Below, in pieces: positions 17,746-25,656 of a stretch of DNA of 64,000 nucleotides; positions within the stretch are counted from its first letter, which is position 1, and every line of letters starts with the position of its first letter. A model generated the notes under the pieces. That model saw nothing but the letters and a program-made list of their open reading frames with translations, was not told the origin of the DNA and made no database searches. Location of the stretch: contig NZ_CP031153.1 of assembly GCF_003352465.1 (NCBI RefSeq), positions 920,465 through 984,464 of the forward strand, read 5' to 3'. A program made the position numbers and the translations under genes. This DNA is from Kordia sp. SMS9 (GTDB taxonomy: Bacteria > Bacteroidota > Bacteroidia > Flavobacteriales > Flavobacteriaceae).

Positions 17746-19023
17746 TTAGTTTATTGCAGTTATCGGCGCTTCCTCCATTGGAAGCGTTATTTGAATGCCA
17801 TCAATTTGAGTTTTTAATGGCTGTATGTATTTTAAGTATGCTTCTTTTAATTTCGCATCTATCGGGTCGGCATCGGGTAATTTTTGCTTGAATGGATCTA
17901 CTTGGCGCCCATTTTTCCAAAAACGATAACATACGTGTGGTCCAGAAGTGTTTCCAGTCATTCCAACCCAACCAATAACATCGCCTTGCTTTACAAATTC
18001 ACCCACTTTTGCTTTTCGCTTTTTCATGTGCAAGTATTGCGTAGAGTACGTGCTGTTATGTTTTATTTTGACATAATTTCCATTTCCGCCTCTACGGGCA
18101 GATTCTACCACAACACCATTGGCTGTTGCGATAATTGGTGTATTAATTGGTGCTGCAAAATCAGTTCCTTTGTGTGGTCGTATACGATTTCCATACAGTT
18201 TGATGCGTCTGCGTAAGTTGTAACGTGATGAAATTCGCACTTGTTTGAAACGCACGGGCGCTTTTAAGAAAGCACGGCGTAAGTTTTTAGCATTTTCATC
18301 AAAATAATCTACAATTTGATTGAGCGAATCCGTCTCAAATTCAAAGGCATAAAACGGTTCACCATTGTGCTTAAAATATGCAGCATGAATTTTGTCAATT
18401 CCCACGAAAGTGGTGTCATTTATATATTTTTCCGTATAAATTAACTTGTATTCGTCACCTTCTTGCAGTCTAAAAAAGTCAATCGTCCATGCGTAAATGT
18501 CTGACATGTCGTACGCCAAACGCTGACTTAAACCTGCTTCGTCCAAAGATGCGGACAACGAACTTGTAATAACGCCTGAAGCTTCTTTTTCTACAATTTT
18601 TACAGGTTTGCTTTCCGAATATGCATTGATGGAATCTTTAAATTTGATCACTACGTAATCTACACTATTTTTTTGATAGATGAAACATTCAGGTCGTTGT
18701 AACGAATCGCCTTTTGTGCAAAGTAAAGTATATGGTTTTCCAGCAACTAATTTGCGGATGTCAAAAGTATCTTTTGTTTTTTCGGCAATTTGAAAGATTT
18801 TCGAGTAGCCAATGTGATTTTTTTCTAAGATTTCACCAAAACTATCTCCTTTTCGCACCGTATCACGCACGACAACATAGTCATTTAGGTTAAAACCAAA
18901 CTCCATCGGATCTGGTGCTGGCACTTCTACGTGTACCGTTTTTGTAGATTCTTTCTTTTCACCTCCACAAGCGTAAGCTCCTATAAATACTAGTGTTAGC
19001 AGTATAATTTTCCCTATTCTCAT
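17746..19023 (-). CDS. M23 family peptidoglycan-hydrolase lipoprotein
   Basis: A 425-residue protein. I start it at ATG 19023 (MRIGKIILLTLVFIGAYAC), which gives a lipobox with Cys17 and an ATGA overlap with the upstream gene; a longer frame to 19071 would bury the signal. After the lipobox come a LysM/OapA-like segment (DTVRKGDSFGEILEKN) and a C-terminal LytM domain (about 285-390). The HxxxD metal motif is present (HKGTD). The usual HxH reads HVC in GPHVCYRFWKNG, a variant known in Bacteroidota M23 proteins, where Cys could replace the third Zn ligand. It is likely an envelope endopeptidase or a divisome-type activator. It lies between tryptophan dioxygenase and pgi genes. Confidence 0.88.
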   Translation of the reverse strand: MRIGKIILLTLVFIGAYACGGEKKESTKTVHVEVPAPDPMEFGFNLNDYVVVRDTVRKGDSFGEILEKNHIGYSKIFQIAEKTKDTFDIRKLVAGKPYTLLCTKGDSLQRPECFIYQKNSVDYVVIKFKDSINAYSESKPVKIVEKEASGVITSSLSASLDEAGLSQRLAYDMSDIYAWTIDFFRLQEGDEYKLIYTEKYINDTTFVGIDKIHAAYFKHNGEPFYAFEFETDSLNQIVDYFDENAKNLRRAFLKAPVRFKQVRISSRYNLRRRIKLYGNRIRPHKGTDFAAPINTPIIATANGVVVESARRGGNGNYVKIKHNSTYSTQYLHMKKRKAKVGEFVKQGDVIGWVGMTGNTSGPHVCYRFWKNGRQVDPFKQKLPDADPIDAKLKEAYLKYIQPLKTQIDGIQITLPMEEAPITAIN

Positions 19024-19985
19024 CGTTTCTTTTCTGTGTTGAAGACATGGTTTACCCATTCTTTTCCCCATTCGCTTTTTTCATTTTCGCTCCAAATTTC
19101 GGGAAAAAAGATCACTTTTTGAAAACTTGGAGGCAAGTATTCTCTCCAATTGGTTCCGCCAGTGGCTTCAATCGTGGTTTTTTCGCGTCGCAAATAGCGA
19201 TATGCCGAGCCCATGTGCATCAATGGCCAATTGACATTTGCGTTGAGATCGAGCTTTTTGAGCGCATCAATTAGATTCTTATTTTGTTTTACCTGTTCAG
19301 GCAACGCTAAATAGCGATGATATATGGTGCTTTGTTGAACTTGTGTCGCAATTCGCATGAAACGCGGTGTGTAGCGATATTCAAATTGTTTGAGTGTGAG
19401 TGTTTTTTCGCCTGTTTTGCTATCGGTAGCCCCTTTTTTCCAGTAGATATTTTCGTAAAGATCGTCCAAACTGTTTTCGGCTGAAAATTGGTCGCGAACG
19501 GTGTGATGCACTAAATTTTCCATAGGTGTAGAGTACAATTCAATCATTCGGTATTGTGCGGATTGAAATCCGCTTGCAGGCAACAGCGACATTCGGTAGT
19601 TAAGGAATTGTTCGCGTTCCATTCCGTTGATCATAATTTCGAACGAAGAAATGAGCGCTTTGAAGTAATTATTGATTCGGTGAATGCGTTGTGTGAAAAA
19701 TTCTGCTGTTTGGTCTTTGTCATCAATGATTTGCTTTTGCTCGTGAATAATGAGCTTAAAGTACAATTCGGTAATTTGATGATACATGATGAAGATTTCT
19801 TCATCGGGGAAAAATGTGCGTGGTATTTGTAAACTTAATAAGGTATCGAGGTGAATATATTCCCAATACGTAAGATATCGTTGATGTAGTAAACCGTCGA
19901 GATAGGCGCCTAAGTCTTGCCCAGAATTTGTATATTTTTTTTCTAATTTTTCAATTCGCGCTGCAATTTCTGGAGAAATTTTCAT
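19020..19985 (-). CDS. Tryptophan 2,3-dioxygenase family protein (copy 1)
   Basis: A 321-residue all-helical heme protein. Family motifs: MYHQITELYFKLIIHE (distal-side His), PASGFQSAQYRMIEL (Arg for substrate carboxylate), an axial-His region in WPLMHMGSAYRYL, and the substrate-loop ATGGTNWREYL. TDO opens the indole ring of Trp to N-formylkynurenine. A second TDO-family gene lies at 25657-26601 and is about as diverged from this one as separate subfamilies would be. The stop overlaps the start of the M23 gene (ATGA), so translation is coupled to an envelope peptidase and pgi, an unexpected context for Trp catabolism. The substrate specificity of this copy is uncertain. Confidence 0.88.
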   Translation of the reverse strand: MKISPEIAARIEKLEKKYTNSGQDLGAYLDGLLHQRYLTYWEYIHLDTLLSLQIPRTFFPDEEIFIMYHQITELYFKLIIHEQKQIIDDKDQTAEFFTQRIHRINNYFKALISSFEIMINGMEREQFLNYRMSLLPASGFQSAQYRMIELYSTPMENLVHHTVRDQFSAENSLDDLYENIYWKKGATDSKTGEKTLTLKQFEYRYTPRFMRIATQVQQSTIYHRYLALPEQVKQNKNLIDALKKLDLNANVNWPLMHMGSAYRYLRREKTTIEATGGTNWREYLPPSFQKVIFFPEIWSENEKSEWGKEWVNHVFNTEKKR

Positions 19986-20068
19986 CTGATATTTTTATGT
20001 TAAACCTATTGGCAGATGTAATGTACCACTATTTACAAATAACAAAAAATGTTAGTGACTCATCTTCA

Positions 20069-20851
20069 TTAGTCTACTAGTATTTTAAAAGGATGTTTGA
20101 GTCCTTTGAAAGCGTCTAAATCTGCTTTTAGCGAACCTACAACCAATTTTGCTTTGATTCGAATTGGCACTTTGTTTTCATCATCAGAAACCCACAATGT
20201 TAAGCTTTCACTTTCTTTAAATACGCGTCCTGCTTGTACATACGGACGAAATTTTAAACAGGGAACTTTCCCAAATTTGGTCCGCATCGTTTCTCTTCCT
20301 AAGAATTTCAATTTGAATTTAAAGTTTTCTTTGTCAAAAAACATGTTCAATACTACCTCATCGCCTTCTTTGATGGTAGAAACATCGTAATTGTTTCGCA
20401 AGTAATAAAACGCCGAAACCATGTCTTGTACATTTTTTTCGATGTCAATTTCCTGTTTTGTCTTGTGTTTTTTATTGTTGACAAGTGCTTTTTCTTTTTC
20501 GTGATTGAATTTGATTTCAACATCTTTCGTATGGCCACCTTCATCAATTTTACGAATAAACTTGTACGGCATTCCAGTCTGTTTGTCAAAAAAGCTTTCG
20601 TAATTATCATCTACCTTAAAAAAGATGCTAGCAAAACCTGTTGTTTTTCCTTTTCCAACCACATGATACACGTCTTTTCCATTTAGGTAATCTTCTTTTA
20701 CTTCAAGTGTGGCATAACTTGCATTGATAAATCCGTAGTGAATTCTGAATTTAAACCATTCACCCGTTTCAAAAGCGGCGTCTTGTTGTTGTGCTTGCAG
20801 TAAGAAGCTTATAAGTAAGAAGAATATAGTAAGTGTACGTTTCATGTTCAA
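20069..20851 (-). CDS. DUF3108 domain periplasmic protein
   Basis: A 260-residue exported protein with a signal peptide (about 1-22, ending LLQAQ). The body matches DUF3108, an LolA/LolB-like beta barrel fold: GEWFKFRIHYGFINASYATLEV, DNYESFFDKQTGMPYKFIRKID, LRNNYDVSTIKEGD, KVPIRIKAKLVVGSLKADL. No catalytic motif is known for the family. ATG at 20851 and ATG at 20845 are both possible. It is transcribed alone; the next gene upstream is divergent with 249 nt between. Confidence 0.85.
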   Translation of the reverse strand: MNMKRTLTIFFLLISFLLQAQQQDAAFETGEWFKFRIHYGFINASYATLEVKEDYLNGKDVYHVVGKGKTTGFASIFFKVDDNYESFFDKQTGMPYKFIRKIDEGGHTKDVEIKFNHEKEKALVNNKKHKTKQEIDIEKNVQDMVSAFYYLRNNYDVSTIKEGDEVVLNMFFDKENFKFKLKFLGRETMRTKFGKVPCLKFRPYVQAGRVFKESESLTLWVSDDENKVPIRIKAKLVVGSLKADLDAFKGLKHPFKILVD

Positions 20852-21034
20852 TAAATAGGTTTGTAAAAATAAGAAAATAGTCTTTACATAATTGTTAATT
20901 TATGTTAGCATTACAATTACTATTCCAAAAAAAATAGTTTCACCTTACTAGTACAATAGTAAAAGCTTCTTTTTTTGTGTTTTCATAATGATCAGAACAA
21001 CTTGTAACGATTAAAAATAACGTGCGACACATTA

Positions 21035-21062
21035 TTGTATTCAATTTTATATTGTATATTTC
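21035..21062 (+). promoter_or_regulatory. Candidate promoter of the TPR-AraC regulator gene
   Basis: TTG at 21035-21037 and TATATTTC at 21055-21062 are spaced by 17 nt, a near match to the Bacteroidota pattern TTG-N19-TAnnTTTG, 39 nt before the start codon. Confidence 0.4.
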
Positions 21063-21100
21063 TGATAACTCTGTGAGCCGAATTCTTACAAACCTACATT

Positions 21101-22876
21101 ATGATGAAGCATATTGTTTGCATACTACCATTTATTAGAACTCAAGCACGATATTTTATCTTTTTGTTGCTGTCGCATTGTATGCTGGCGCAAGAAGCAA
21201 CTATTGCCAAAGAGATGCAATTGTTTATTTCTGAATCTGACTCTTTGGATCGGATTGAAGAAATGATTCAAGATACTTTTTACCAAGAAAATGATATCGC
21301 TTTAGGATTGGAGTATTGCAGGCTGTATTTAGAAAGGGGAAAAAAGGAAGAAAATGATGCGATTCAGCTTTTTGCTAACTCTCAAATTGCATACATCACG
21401 TTTCAGCAAGCAGATTATCATGAAGCATTGAAGCGTTCGTATATTGCTGCTAGATTTGCAGAACGCGCAAAAGATACTGTTAGTAGCATACAAAACAATG
21501 TTTTGCTAGGTAGCACTTGGTATGTGATGGGAATTTACGACGAAGCGTTAAAACCGTATTTGATTGCCAAAGAATTAGCTGCCGAAACACAAAATTCTTC
21601 GAACGAAGTATTGTGTTTGGTCAATATTGCAAATATTCGCGCCAAGCTAAAACGCTATGGAAATGCATTGGACAGTTTTAATTCCGCTTTGAAAATTCTC
21701 AATGAAAAAGAAGCACCATTTTCGCCTCAAGATAAAGCTTCATTGTTAAGTTCACTTTTGGGAAAAGTGTTGTGTCTTGCTGAATTGAAACGATTTGACG
21801 AAGCCGAAGAAACGTATAAAAAAGGCATTGCGATTATTGATGAAGACTACAAAAAAAGCGTTGCGATTGCCGAAAAAAATAACTTAGAGATTTTTAAAGC
21901 ACGTTTTAATATCAATTTAGGGAAAGTGTATTATGAAAAAGGAGAATATTTTAAATCGTTAGGCTTTTTACAAGAAGGAAAAGAAAAGCTGAAAAAAGCT
22001 GGCTTACAAAATAACTTATACATCACCGATTTTTACATTGCGCAGAATTTAAGCAAACAAGGAAAAAACGAAGAAGCTATGTTGCTTTTGGATGCCATTT
22101 TTAAACGTGCTGGTGAAGATAGTTATACCGACAGAATTGAAGAAATGTACACCTTAGCAGGTGATATTTCAAAGATTCAGAACAATAAAGAAAAGGAAGC
22201 TTTTTACCTCCGTGAGTTAAAAGATATTCTCCAGAAAAAAAGCGAAAAACAATCCGCAGCAAAAGATTTGTTATATGAAGATGACATTAAAAAATACGAG
22301 CTAGAAAATAAGAAACTTGCCAACGAAAACACCCAAAGCTTAGCAGACAAAAAAGTCATTATGATCGTTTCTATCGTGTTGGTTGGTTTGTTGATGATTG
22401 GATTTTTGGTGTATCACAAAAGAGCTAAATTAAAAGAGCAGAAATTTTTAGCCATTATTGATGCTATTTCTAAAAAGGCAACCGAACCAAAACCACTAAA
22501 AACCACACAAAATTCTGCTATTAAAGATGAAAAGGCAAAAGCAATTTTAGAAAAACTCTCTGCATTAGAAGAAACCCACTTTTACCTTTCGGAAAACGCC
22601 ACCTTGCACAATACTGCAAAATTGCTTCAAACCAATACAACCTATTTATCTAAAGCCTTAAATGCTGTTAAAAAACAATCGTTTAGTCAATACCTCAATA
22701 AACTTCGCATTGAGTATGTGTTGGTGAAATTGAAAGAAGATGCGGTGTTTAGATCGTATACCATTCATGCCATTTCTAAAGAAATTGGATATAAAAGCGC
22801 CACTACTTTTATTAAAGAGTTTAAAAACAAAACAGGCTTAAATCCGTCGTACTACATTAAAAAAATTAAAGGTTAG
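21101..22876 (+). CDS. TPR-repeat membrane sensor with C-terminal AraC-type DNA-binding domain
   Basis: A 591-residue protein. A signal/anchor sequence (about 8-31) is followed by a large TPR-type helical array (about 75-370; repeats such as YDEALKPYLIAKELAAET and RYGNALDSFNSALKILNEK), then a coiled coil, one transmembrane helix (about 423-443, VIMIVSIVLVGLLMIGFLVY) and an AraC HTH pair at 500-590 (TNTTYLSKALN; IHAISKEIGYKSATTFIKEF). The layout puts the TPR outside and the HTH in the cytoplasm, as in Bacteroidota one-component membrane regulators that lack histidine kinase parts. It lies just upstream of a T9SS cargo, a lipoprotein and a RiPP-precursor gene, which it may control. The start at 21101 versus the adjacent ATG at 21104 is undecided. 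Confidence 0.88.
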   Translation: MMKHIVCILPFIRTQARYFIFLLLSHCMLAQEATIAKEMQLFISESDSLDRIEEMIQDTFYQENDIALGLEYCRLYLERGKKEENDAIQLFANSQIAYITFQQADYHEALKRSYIAARFAERAKDTVSSIQNNVLLGSTWYVMGIYDEALKPYLIAKELAAETQNSSNEVLCLVNIANIRAKLKRYGNALDSFNSALKILNEKEAPFSPQDKASLLSSLLGKVLCLAELKRFDEAEETYKKGIAIIDEDYKKSVAIAEKNNLEIFKARFNINLGKVYYEKGEYFKSLGFLQEGKEKLKKAGLQNNLYITDFYIAQNLSKQGKNEEAMLLLDAIFKRAGEDSYTDRIEEMYTLAGDISKIQNNKEKEAFYLRELKDILQKKSEKQSAAKDLLYEDDIKKYELENKKLANENTQSLADKKVIMIVSIVLVGLLMIGFLVYHKRAKLKEQKFLAIIDAISKKATEPKPLKTTQNSAIKDEKAKAILEKLSALEETHFYLSENATLHNTAKLLQTNTTYLSKALNAVKKQSFSQYLNKLRIEYVLVKLKEDAVFRSYTIHAISKEIGYKSATTFIKEFKNKTGLNPSYYIKKIKG

Positions 22877-22981
22877 CGCATTCATTTTGTTTAAATTTAT
22901 AAATATGAACACGCTTCTGTTGTACTGAACATTGAAATATTCATACTTTGAAAATAAGTCTAACTTAAAAAAACAATTGTT

Positions 22982-23824
22982 ATGAATTTAAAAAAAATTA
23001 CACTTACAACACTGTTCTTATTTTGTATTTTCAACATAAGCGCACAAAACGTACAGTCAGCTGGTTATAATAATGTAGATATGCTTCTAACAGTAGCAGA
23101 CTCCTTACAATACCAAAAGTTTGAGCTGACAACTGGAACTGACACGTATTATGCAAAGCCTTTTAAAAATTTGTTCATTAATATTGATCTTGATTATCAA
23201 CCGACAGAAAATGTTACTAGCTATTTTAGATTAGAATTTAAGTTTACCAACCCTGAAAATGTTGGTAATGTTGGCACAACATCATTGGGAATTACCGCGC
23301 CAGTATTGATTCCACCTGTTAGTAAAAAGAAAGCTGAAAGAAAAGGTCCTTCAAATAGTTATACCTATCCATTCACCGCCGAAGTAGAATATCCTATTTT
23401 ACCTATAACTTACGATGTAAACGTTAAACTATTGAAATACGCTACACAAAGGGATTATATAGATAAAACTCCTAATTTTAAGGTAAAGGATTCAATTAGT
23501 TTTTCGTTAATCGCAGAAGAATTTACGCCAAACCCTAATGAATTTGTGGTGGTAACTACGTATCCGAACCCAATTACAAATCAAATTACTATTATGTATG
23601 CTGAAAGTGGCACACAAAATCCAACAGCTGCACAAGAACCACTTGAGGTGGCTATTTTTGACAACACTGGCAATCCTGTAAGTCAACACACACTAATGAG
23701 TACTAGCTTCAACGACACTAGTATTTCTTATACGATGGACACTTCTCAACTTCAACCTGGCACCTATTACTTTCAACTCACACGCGCTGGTGAAACCACT
23801 ATTAAAACTATTATAAAACAGTAA
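22982..23824 (+). CDS. T9SS-secreted hypothetical protein
   Basis: A 280-residue protein with a signal peptide (1-21, ending ISAQ), a middle region without a family I recognise, and a type A T9SS sorting domain at the C-terminus (about 200-280: TTYPNPITNQITIMYAES ... LQPGTYYFQLTRAGETTIKTII). It should be exported by the type IX system and be attached to or released from the surface. No catalytic motif is visible in the 150-residue body. It follows the TPR-AraC regulator gene by 105 nt and ends at a strong terminator. Confidence 0.85.
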   Translation: MNLKKITLTTLFLFCIFNISAQNVQSAGYNNVDMLLTVADSLQYQKFELTTGTDTYYAKPFKNLFINIDLDYQPTENVTSYFRLEFKFTNPENVGNVGTTSLGITAPVLIPPVSKKKAERKGPSNSYTYPFTAEVEYPILPITYDVNVKLLKYATQRDYIDKTPNFKVKDSISFSLIAEEFTPNPNEFVVVTTYPNPITNQITIMYAESGTQNPTAAQEPLEVAIFDNTGNPVSQHTLMSTSFNDTSISYTMDTSQLQPGTYYFQLTRAGETTIKTIIKQ

Positions 23825-23849
23825 TCTAAATTACAGTTAAAATAGCAAG

Positions 23850-23880
23850 CCATCTACACAAAAATGTAGATGGTTTTTTT
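23850..23880 (+). terminator. Intrinsic terminator after the T9SS cargo gene
   Basis: A 9-bp perfect stem (23850-23858 with 23865-23873), a 6-nt loop and a run of seven T. Confidence 0.9.
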
Positions 23881-23928
23881 ATGTAAAAAAATGATTTATA
23901 CAATTTTATAAATCTGAAAATGCTTCTC

Positions 23929-23959
23929 TTGTTTTGAGGAATATGCTCACATATCTTTG
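23929..23959 (+). promoter_or_regulatory. Promoter of the DUF4214 lipoprotein gene
   Basis: TTG at 23929-23931, a 20-nt spacer, and TATCTTTG at 23952-23959 (exact TAnnTTTG). Transcription would start near 23966, leaving a leader of about 70 nt that contains the shared element at 23987-24018. Confidence 0.65.
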
Positions 23960-23986
23960 AGTTGTTCTTGATCGAGACAGGTCGCT

Positions 23987-24018
23987 TCCGAAAAACCTTA
24001 ACAGAGTAGGAAATAATT
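23987..24018 (+). promoter_or_regulatory. Shared leader element, copy A
   Basis: The stretch TCCGAAAAACCTTAACAGAG followed by TAGGAAATAATT closely matches 24716-24744 in front of the Cys-rich precursor gene (TCCGAAAAGCTTGTAGAGTA...), with three small gaps. Both copies lie 18-27 nt before the start codon. They probably mark a common post-transcriptional or transcriptional control site. Confidence 0.5.
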
Positions 24019-24035
24019 AAATACATATCATTACT

Positions 24036-24659
24036 ATGAAAAAAATCATTTTAAAACCACGTCATTTTATCCTTGTCTTTGCATTACTTGTAGGATCGTT
24101 ATTCACAATTGGTTGTCAATCGGAAGATGTTACTAATAAAGACGATATACAGATTGAATCTACGACAAGCAAACGCGCTTTGGATCCGAATATTCCTTAT
24201 GAACCAGACTTTACACCTCCCAATATTCCGAATCCTCCGATGATTGACGAACATTGTGTGGTGAGACTTGCCTATTTATCATATTCTGAAAGATGTCCTG
24301 AAAATGCCAGTGTTGTCAATTATTGGATCGGCGTTTTACGTTCACAAAGGTTCGAAGGATTGGCTGTCGGATTTATTACGGCTCCAGGAAATTTACAACG
24401 ATGGGATCACCGTTATCGATCTTTTTTACACAGAAACAATATTACAAGTCACCAAATCAGTAAAACAGTATACATTGCGTATAGAGGCCTTTTATTGAGA
24501 GAACCTGATGTAAACGGCGGTGCTTACTGGACCAACGTTGAAAGAAATGTAGGACTTATTAATGTCGCACGCGGTATTGGAAATTCTCCTGAATTTGGAA
24601 GACGATTAAGTAGAATTTCAACAGAATGTAACAACGCAGCAAATCAGTGTACCTTTTAA
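24036..24659 (+). CDS. DUF4214 domain lipoprotein
   Basis: A 207-residue exported lipoprotein with a long type II signal and lipobox TIGC (Cys about 27), then an acidic/proline-rich linker (PNIPYEPDFTPPNIPNPP) and a DUF4214 module (about 80-190) with the hallmark LREPDVNGGAYWTN and RGIGNSPEF. DUF4214 repeats occur in surface and S-layer-associated proteins and are thought to bind or space matrix polymers; their biochemical role is unknown. It has its own promoter. The leader shares an element with the RiPP-like precursor gene 103 nt downstream, suggesting joint control. Confidence 0.8.
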   Translation: MKKIILKPRHFILVFALLVGSLFTIGCQSEDVTNKDDIQIESTTSKRALDPNIPYEPDFTPPNIPNPPMIDEHCVVRLAYLSYSERCPENASVVNYWIGVLRSQRFEGLAVGFITAPGNLQRWDHRYRSFLHRNNITSHQISKTVYIAYRGLLLREPDVNGGAYWTNVERNVGLINVARGIGNSPEFGRRLSRISTECNNAANQCTF

Positions 24660-24715
24660 ATTATACCAATGTAATTATATCAAATCAAATTACGAACAGA
24701 TAGTTCACAGCGGAA

Positions 24716-24744
24716 TCCGAAAAGCTTGTAGAGTAGGAATAGTT
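24716..24744 (+). promoter_or_regulatory. Shared leader element, copy B
   Basis: TCCGAAAAGCTTGTAGAGTA followed by GGAATAGTT, similar to 23987-24018. It ends 17 nt before the start of the Cys-rich precursor gene. Confidence 0.5.
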
Positions 24745-24761
24745 TTAAAAATGCATCAATC

Positions 24762-25010
24762 ATGAAAAAACGAAAAATTCAAAAGTTGGGTATCAACAAA
24801 TCTGTAGTTTCTCAGCTTACCCAACTACAAATTACGGGTGGAGAAACACATTGTTGCCCAACAAACGTTCATACTTGTGCTAATACTTGTGCCAATACGT
24901 GCGCAAATACATGTGCAAACACTTGCCCAGCAGGTTGTGGTATTACAGGAGAATGTGGATCAGGAGGAGAATTATCCAGAAATTGTCCATTTCATCAAGT
25001 ACCAAATTAA
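24762..25010 (+). CDS. RiPP precursor with GG leader and four CANT repeats
   Basis: An 82-residue peptide. The leader (about 1-27: MKKRKIQKLGINKSVVSQL ... QITGG) fits the Bacteroidota GG-leader/class I lanthipeptide type. The core holds ETHCCP, then four CANT units (24876-24923), CPAGCG, ITGECGSGG and a NCPFHQ tail, with ten Cys spaced every four residues in the repeat. Each CANT unit uses different third-position codons, so the repeat is kept by selection on the peptide and is not a fresh DNA duplication. Thr-Cys spacing would allow lanthionine rings if dehydrated. No dehydratase, cyclase or exporter gene is adjacent; the nearest LanC-like gene is about 15 kb away. Confidence 0.8.
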   Translation: MKKRKIQKLGINKSVVSQLTQLQITGGETHCCPTNVHTCANTCANTCANTCANTCPAGCGITGECGSGGELSRNCPFHQVPN

Positions 25011-25093
25011 GGTTTTTTATTAATTGCGATTGAATGATTAGGGAAAGGCTGTCAATATATTTTGATGGTCTTTTCTACGTTGAAACGTACTGT

Positions 25094-25200
25094 AAAAAAA
25101 GAAGCTCGATCATCCGACCGAGCTCTCTTTTTTTATTAACCAACCAAAACTTTAATTATGAAAATCTTAAAGTTGCAAAAGGAAACCACTCGCTTTTGCA
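25094..25200 (-). ncRNA. Putative small RNA, copy 1
   Basis: The minus strand carries a Bacteroidota promoter (TTG 25231-25233, 19-nt spacer, TATATTTG 25204-25211), a 5' hairpin (8-bp arms at 25193-25200 and 25174-25181, 11-nt loop), an unpaired stretch with TTGGTTGGTTAATAAA, and an intrinsic terminator (9-bp stem, GGAT loop, T-run ending near 25094). Length is about 105 nt. No reading frame is shared with copy 2, because the middle differs by 7-nt and 1-nt indels. The terminator is bidirectional and can also end the RiPP precursor transcript coming from the other side. The function is unknown; I cannot assign it to a named RNA family. Confidence 0.7.
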
Positions 25201-25203
25201 CTG

Positions 25204-25233
25204 CAAATATAAGATGAGAATTTTATTATGCAA
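25204..25233 (-). promoter_or_regulatory. Promoter of small RNA copy 1
   Basis: TTG, a spacer of exactly 19 nt, then TATATTTG on the minus strand. An inverted repeat is centred on the TTG (25225-25231 with 25234-25240, one T-G mismatch). Confidence 0.7.
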
Positions 25234-25373
25234 GCATAGTATTTTTACTTTAACACAATTTTTGTAATTAGAAATGTATTTCATTAGCAATTCTTAGTGA
25301 ATATTCAATAGAATGTGATTTTTGTTGAGTATTTCTCAATATCATCTTACATTTCAAGTAAAACAAGGCATAA

Positions 25374-25486
25374 AAAAAGCCCGATCCTACGATCGAGCTT
25401 TTCTTTATTTATTAACCAACCAAAACTTTAAATTATGAAAATCTCTTTTCTTAAAGTTGCAAAAGGAAACCACTCGCTTTTGCACT
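25374..25486 (-). ncRNA. Putative small RNA, copy 2
   Basis: A second copy of the small RNA gene about 275 nt upstream in the transcription sense. The promoter is TTG 25515-25517, 19-nt spacer, TATATTTG 25488-25495; the same 5' hairpin has arms at 25477-25484 and 25458-25465. The middle is longer by a 7-nt insert, and the terminator stem shows base changes that keep pairing (loop GTAG instead of GGAT, with G-U and A-U swaps). Conserved structure with variable linkers argues for a functional RNA rather than a peptide gene. Confidence 0.7.
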
Positions 25487-25487
25487 G

Positions 25488-25526
25488 CAAATATAGAACG
25501 AGAATTATACTATGCAAGCATAGTAT
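25488..25526 (-). promoter_or_regulatory. Promoter of small RNA copy 2 with palindrome over the -33 box
   Basis: TATATTTG and TTG are spaced by 19 nt. The TTG lies at the centre of a perfect 20-bp palindrome (25507-25526, ATACTATGCTTGCATAGTAT on the minus strand), a candidate operator for a dimeric regulator. Confidence 0.65.
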
Positions 25527-25656
25527 TTAACTTTAACACAATTTTTGTATTCAGAAACGTATTTCATAGAGTGTTTTTACAAAATTTTCAACATTCTTTT
25601 ACTTTCTTTGAGAAATCAGCAACAATTTTACAATTTAACGGATTGGTGTTTTTAGA

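Noticed and set aside
23826..24026. 66-codon minus ORF
   Set aside because: It lies across a terminator, a promoter and the leader element of the DUF4214 gene; it is a shadow of regulatory DNA.
24876..24923. The CANT repeat as a possible microsatellite or CRISPR-like array
   Set aside because: Units are 12 nt, diverged at synonymous sites and in frame within a GG-leader peptide; there are no spacers.
25034..25267. 77-codon + strand ORF over small RNA copy 1
   Set aside because: It reads straight through the intrinsic terminator at about 25094-25130, and its frame is not shared with copy 2, which has 7-nt and 1-nt indels in the same region.
25435..25530. Short + strand ORF starting MKISFLKVAKGNHS in copy 2
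   Set aside because: Part of the same peptide appears in copy 1 only in another frame relative to the ATG. The conserved features are RNA hairpins and a minus-strand promoter, so coding is unlikely.
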